DNA from: Cohnella hashimotonis | GTDB taxonomy: Bacteria > Bacillota > Bacilli > Paenibacillales > Paenibacillaceae | Direction of reading: 5' to 3' | Length of the DNA stretch: 64,000 nucleotides | Assembly: GCF_030014955.1 (NCBI RefSeq) | Contig: NZ_JAGRPV010000001.1 | Coordinates: 2,914,001-2,978,000 of the forward strand | Shown here: piece after piece, positions 61,987 through 64,000 of the stretch | Layout: the number at the start of each line of letters is the position of its first letter | Position numbering within the stretch: the first letter of the stretch is position 1 | Notes under the pieces: generated by a model | Database searches by the model: none | The model's input: only the letters and a program-made list of their open reading frames with translations | What the model was told of the DNA's origin: nothing | Translations under genes and position numbers: made by a program

Positions 61987-64000
61987 TTAAACCTGAAAGG
62001 GACCGATGGTCAATCGAACGGGTTTGTCGTTGTTGTAATTGAAGTTATACAGATAGCCGTTCCATTCGTAGGACATCGTGTATAGCTTGCCGTTGCTCTC
62101 GGTTTTAACGCCTTTTATGGCCGCTTTTTGCAGACGATCGAGAAGCGTCGTCAAAACGTATTTGTTCCACGTGCGCACGAGCGTGACGGCATAAGCCTCG
62201 GGATTGTCGGGATCGGACTCCAGCTTAAAGCTGAATTGGACGCCACTGTAGACGAGTTCGATCGGAGCCGCGAGCGCAGAATCGGCTCCCGGCTCTTCGC
62301 TTAAGCCGTCGGTCGAGGGGGAAACAACGTTGGTCGAAGCCTTGTCGCTGCCCGCATTTCCGATGGCATTGACACTGTTGCTTGCGGTTGAGCTGCTGGC
62401 AGCAGTCCCACTGCCGGACTTGGAAAGCGCGATGACTTTATTCGCCTTAGAGAATGCTTTTTCGCTCGATCCGGCAATTGCAGCTGTATTTGTAACGGCG
62501 CTTTGCTGCCTGCTGCTCGCGCCTGTTCCCGTGTCGTCGTTGGAGCCGGAACCTGTTCCGCTGCCAGTACCGGAACCGGCGCCGGTATCCCTATCGGAAC
62601 TCGTACCCGCATCCGCACCGGCGTTCGCGCCGGTTGCGGCGCTGCCTTCGCCGCCCCCGACGCCTGCGCCTGAAGCGGCACCGCCGCTCGCCCCGGCAGT
62701 CGCGCCGCTTTCGCCGCCTCCAGCGCTTGCACCTGAGCCAGTTCCGCCGCCGGACCCGGAGCCAGAACCATTCGCGGCTCCGGCCGAGCCGGAGCCTGCG
62801 CCTTCGCTGGCAGCAGTACCGCCGTTCGCCCCGGCAGCTGCGTCTCCGCCCGTGCCTGCGGCAGACTCTGCGGCGCCATCCGTACCGGGCGCTGCGGCTC
62901 CTTCATCGGTCCCGGCATCGGGCTCGGCGTCCGTCCCGGCATCCGTCCCTGCCGCGGGCGCATCCGGCGCCCCGAGCTTCTCCTGCAGCGTTGCCGCAGC
63001 CATCGCCAGGAAGCCCGCCGGATCCGCTTGACCTGCGCTGAACAGCCCTTTGTAGACGACGGTGCCGTTCGCGTCGAGCAGCGAGCCGAAGCCCTGGTAT
63101 TGGTCGGCCCGGAACGTGCCTTTGTATAACGGGGTCCCGTCCGCGTTAAACGCCTCGCCTTCGCCGTCGCGCTGGCCGGCCACAAAGCTGCCGGTATATA
63201 ACGCGGTGCCTTGCTCGCTTAACAGTGAACCGGTTCCCTGGTATCGCCCGCGCTCGAACCCGCCCTTGTAGACAGGCGCGCCCGAAGCCGCGTATTCGGT
63301 TCCTTCGCCTGACGGCAGCCCGCCTGCAAACAAGCCTTCGTAAAAAAGCGTACCGCCTTTGTAAAGCTTGCCCGCGCCTGCGTAAAGACCGCCCGCAAAG
63401 GCGCCTTCGTAGACGGGCTTGCCGTCGTCGCCGTAAAGCTTGCCTGCGCCTTCATATAACCCTTGGACAAAGGCGCCGGTATAAAGCGGCTTGTCCTTGG
63501 CGGCGTAAAGCGTGCCGTCGCCTTCGTACTTGCCGGACGCAAAGCCTCCTTCGTACTTGACGCTGCCGTCCGGCGAATAAAGCGTGCCCGCGCCATTGTA
63601 TGCGTCGGCCGCGAATTCGCCGCGGTACAGCAGCGTGCCGTCAGCCGCATAGGCTTCGCCCGAGCCGGCGCGAACGCCTTTTTCGAAGTCGCCGAAGTAG
63701 ACAAGCTTGCCGCCGTCGCCGTACAGCTTGCCAACCCCGCTGAACTGGCCGCTGGCAAGGGGGCCGGCGTAAACAAGGTTGCCTGCGCTGTCCACGATTT
63801 TGGCATTGCCGGTATAGCCCTTTTCAAGTGCGGCCGAAGCTGCCATCGTAGGCGTGCGCGAAAACCACCGATCTACGAACGCAGGCGGATTGATGAACCC
63901 GAAGTAGGCGATCGCCAGGCCGATGAGCACGATCAGCACGACGAGTTTTTTGGCGATATAATAGCTTCCGATCTTCCAATAGTTGTCCAGCGACCGCAGT
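61987..64000 (-). CDS. Membrane-anchored MORN-repeat protein (partial, N-terminus outside window)
   Basis: The minus-strand frame is open to the right edge, so the true start lies beyond 64000; a GTG at 63939 is inside the membrane segment. Visible order: a helix LVVLIVLIGLAIAYFGFI, then ten complete MORN-type repeats of 23-24 residues (pattern YxGxFxxGxYxGxGxLYxxxGxxx, for example YEGAFAGGLYAGAGKLYKGG). A low-complexity Gly/Ser/Ala/Asp/Thr linker of about 200 residues follows, then a C-terminal globular domain from about IELVYSGVQFSFKLESD to YNNDKPVRLTIGPFQV. MORN repeats often bind lipid or proteins. Function unknown. It is outside the injection-system operon and in the opposite direction. 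Confidence 0.82.
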   Translation of the reverse strand, partial: LRSLDNYWKIGSYYIAKKLVVLIVLIGLAIAYFGFINPPAFVDRWFSRTPTMAASAALEKGYTGNAKIVDSAGNLVYAGPLASGQFSGVGKLYGDGGKLVYFGDFEKGVRAGSGEAYAADGTLLYRGEFAADAYNGAGTLYSPDGSVKYEGGFASGKYEGDGTLYAAKDKPLYTGAFVQGLYEGAGKLYGDDGKPVYEGAFAGGLYAGAGKLYKGGTLFYEGLFAGGLPSGEGTEYAASGAPVYKGGFERGRYQGTGSLLSEQGTALYTGSFVAGQRDGEGEAFNADGTPLYKGTFRADQYQGFGSLLDANGTVVYKGLFSAGQADPAGFLAMAAATLQEKLGAPDAPAAGTDAGTDAEPDAGTDEGAAAPGTDGAAESAAGTGGDAAAGANGGTAASEGAGSGSAGAANGSGSGSGGGTGSGASAGGGESGATAGASGGAASGAGVGGGEGSAATGANAGADAGTSSDRDTGAGSGTGSGTGSGSNDDTGTGASSRQQSAVTNTAAIAGSSEKAFSKANKVIALSKSGSGTAASSSTASNSVNAIGNAGSDKASTNVVSPSTDGLSEEPGADSALAAPIELVYSGVQFSFKLESDPDNPEAYAVTLVRTWNKYVLTTLLDRLQKAAIKGVKTESNGKLYTMSYEWNGYLYNFNYNNDKPVRLTIGPFQV

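Noticed and set aside
62301..63185. Pro/Ala-rich and Arg-rich open frames on both strands inside the MORN gene's low-complexity region
   Set aside because: They arise from the repetitive Gly/Ser/Ala codons of the real gene.

Overview
The window is about 60% GC and reads like a chromosome segment of a Paenibacillus/Cohnella-type Firmicute. Evidence for this is the strong AGGAGG-type ribosome binding sites, frequent TTG/GTG starts, YesM/YesN-type two-component genes beside LplB/YtcP-type sugar ABC genes, and Hanks-kinase and partner-switching proteins of Gram-positive type. The genus is an inference. No rRNA, tRNA, integrase, transposase or CRISPR array was seen.

Region 1 (1-8.1 kb) is ordinary chromosome. 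It holds the 3' end of an ABC ATPase gene, an FtsJ/RlmM-like RNA methyltransferase, a Ser/Thr kinase fused to a MinD/ParA-like domain behind a leader terminator, an OmpR-type response regulator with its histidine kinase, a secreted NlpC/P60 peptidase on the minus strand, and a nitrilase-family hydrolase paired with a GNAT acetyltransferase.

Region 2 (8.1-30.3 kb) is a carbohydrate-utilisation island. It has a GH172 (DUF2961) protein, a YesN/YesM pair, a 1529-residue secreted modular glycosidase, two LplB/YtcP-type permeases with a lipoprotein binding protein, a GH2 and a GH78 enzyme, then a GNAT protein and a metallo-beta-lactamase-fold protein. Four of its transcription units share a TCnTTCA box placed exactly 30 bp before the -10, with poor -35 sequences. 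This is a candidate YesN-type regulon.

Region 3 (30.3-31.2 kb) is noncoding and full of diverged direct and tandem repeats.

Region 4 (31.2-61.7 kb) is a complete-looking extracellular contractile injection system (eCIS; phage-tail-like particle). A divergent minus-strand arm encodes a DUF4157 zinc-motif protein, a 665-residue cargo-like protein and a YbjN-type (type III chaperone fold) protein. The plus-strand arm starts with an RsbW-like kinase, an RsbV-like STAS protein and a GAF-PP2C phosphatase. It then carries the AAA+ ATPase, DUF4255 protein, sheath, tube, assembly protein, DUF6760 protein, second tube, a giant disordered 1582-residue protein, LysM hub, spike and baseplate genes, a beta-propeller/gpI fusion and a 547-residue baseplate-associated protein. 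No capsid, portal, terminase or lysis gene is present. The most unusual points are the embedded partner switch, the chaperone-like gene, the giant subunit, the hairpins bracketing sheath and tube, and a DUF6760 gene that has lost its start codon next to a T TTT TTG slippery heptamer.

Region 5 (61.7-64 kb) holds a minus-strand membrane-anchored MORN-repeat protein that runs off the right edge.
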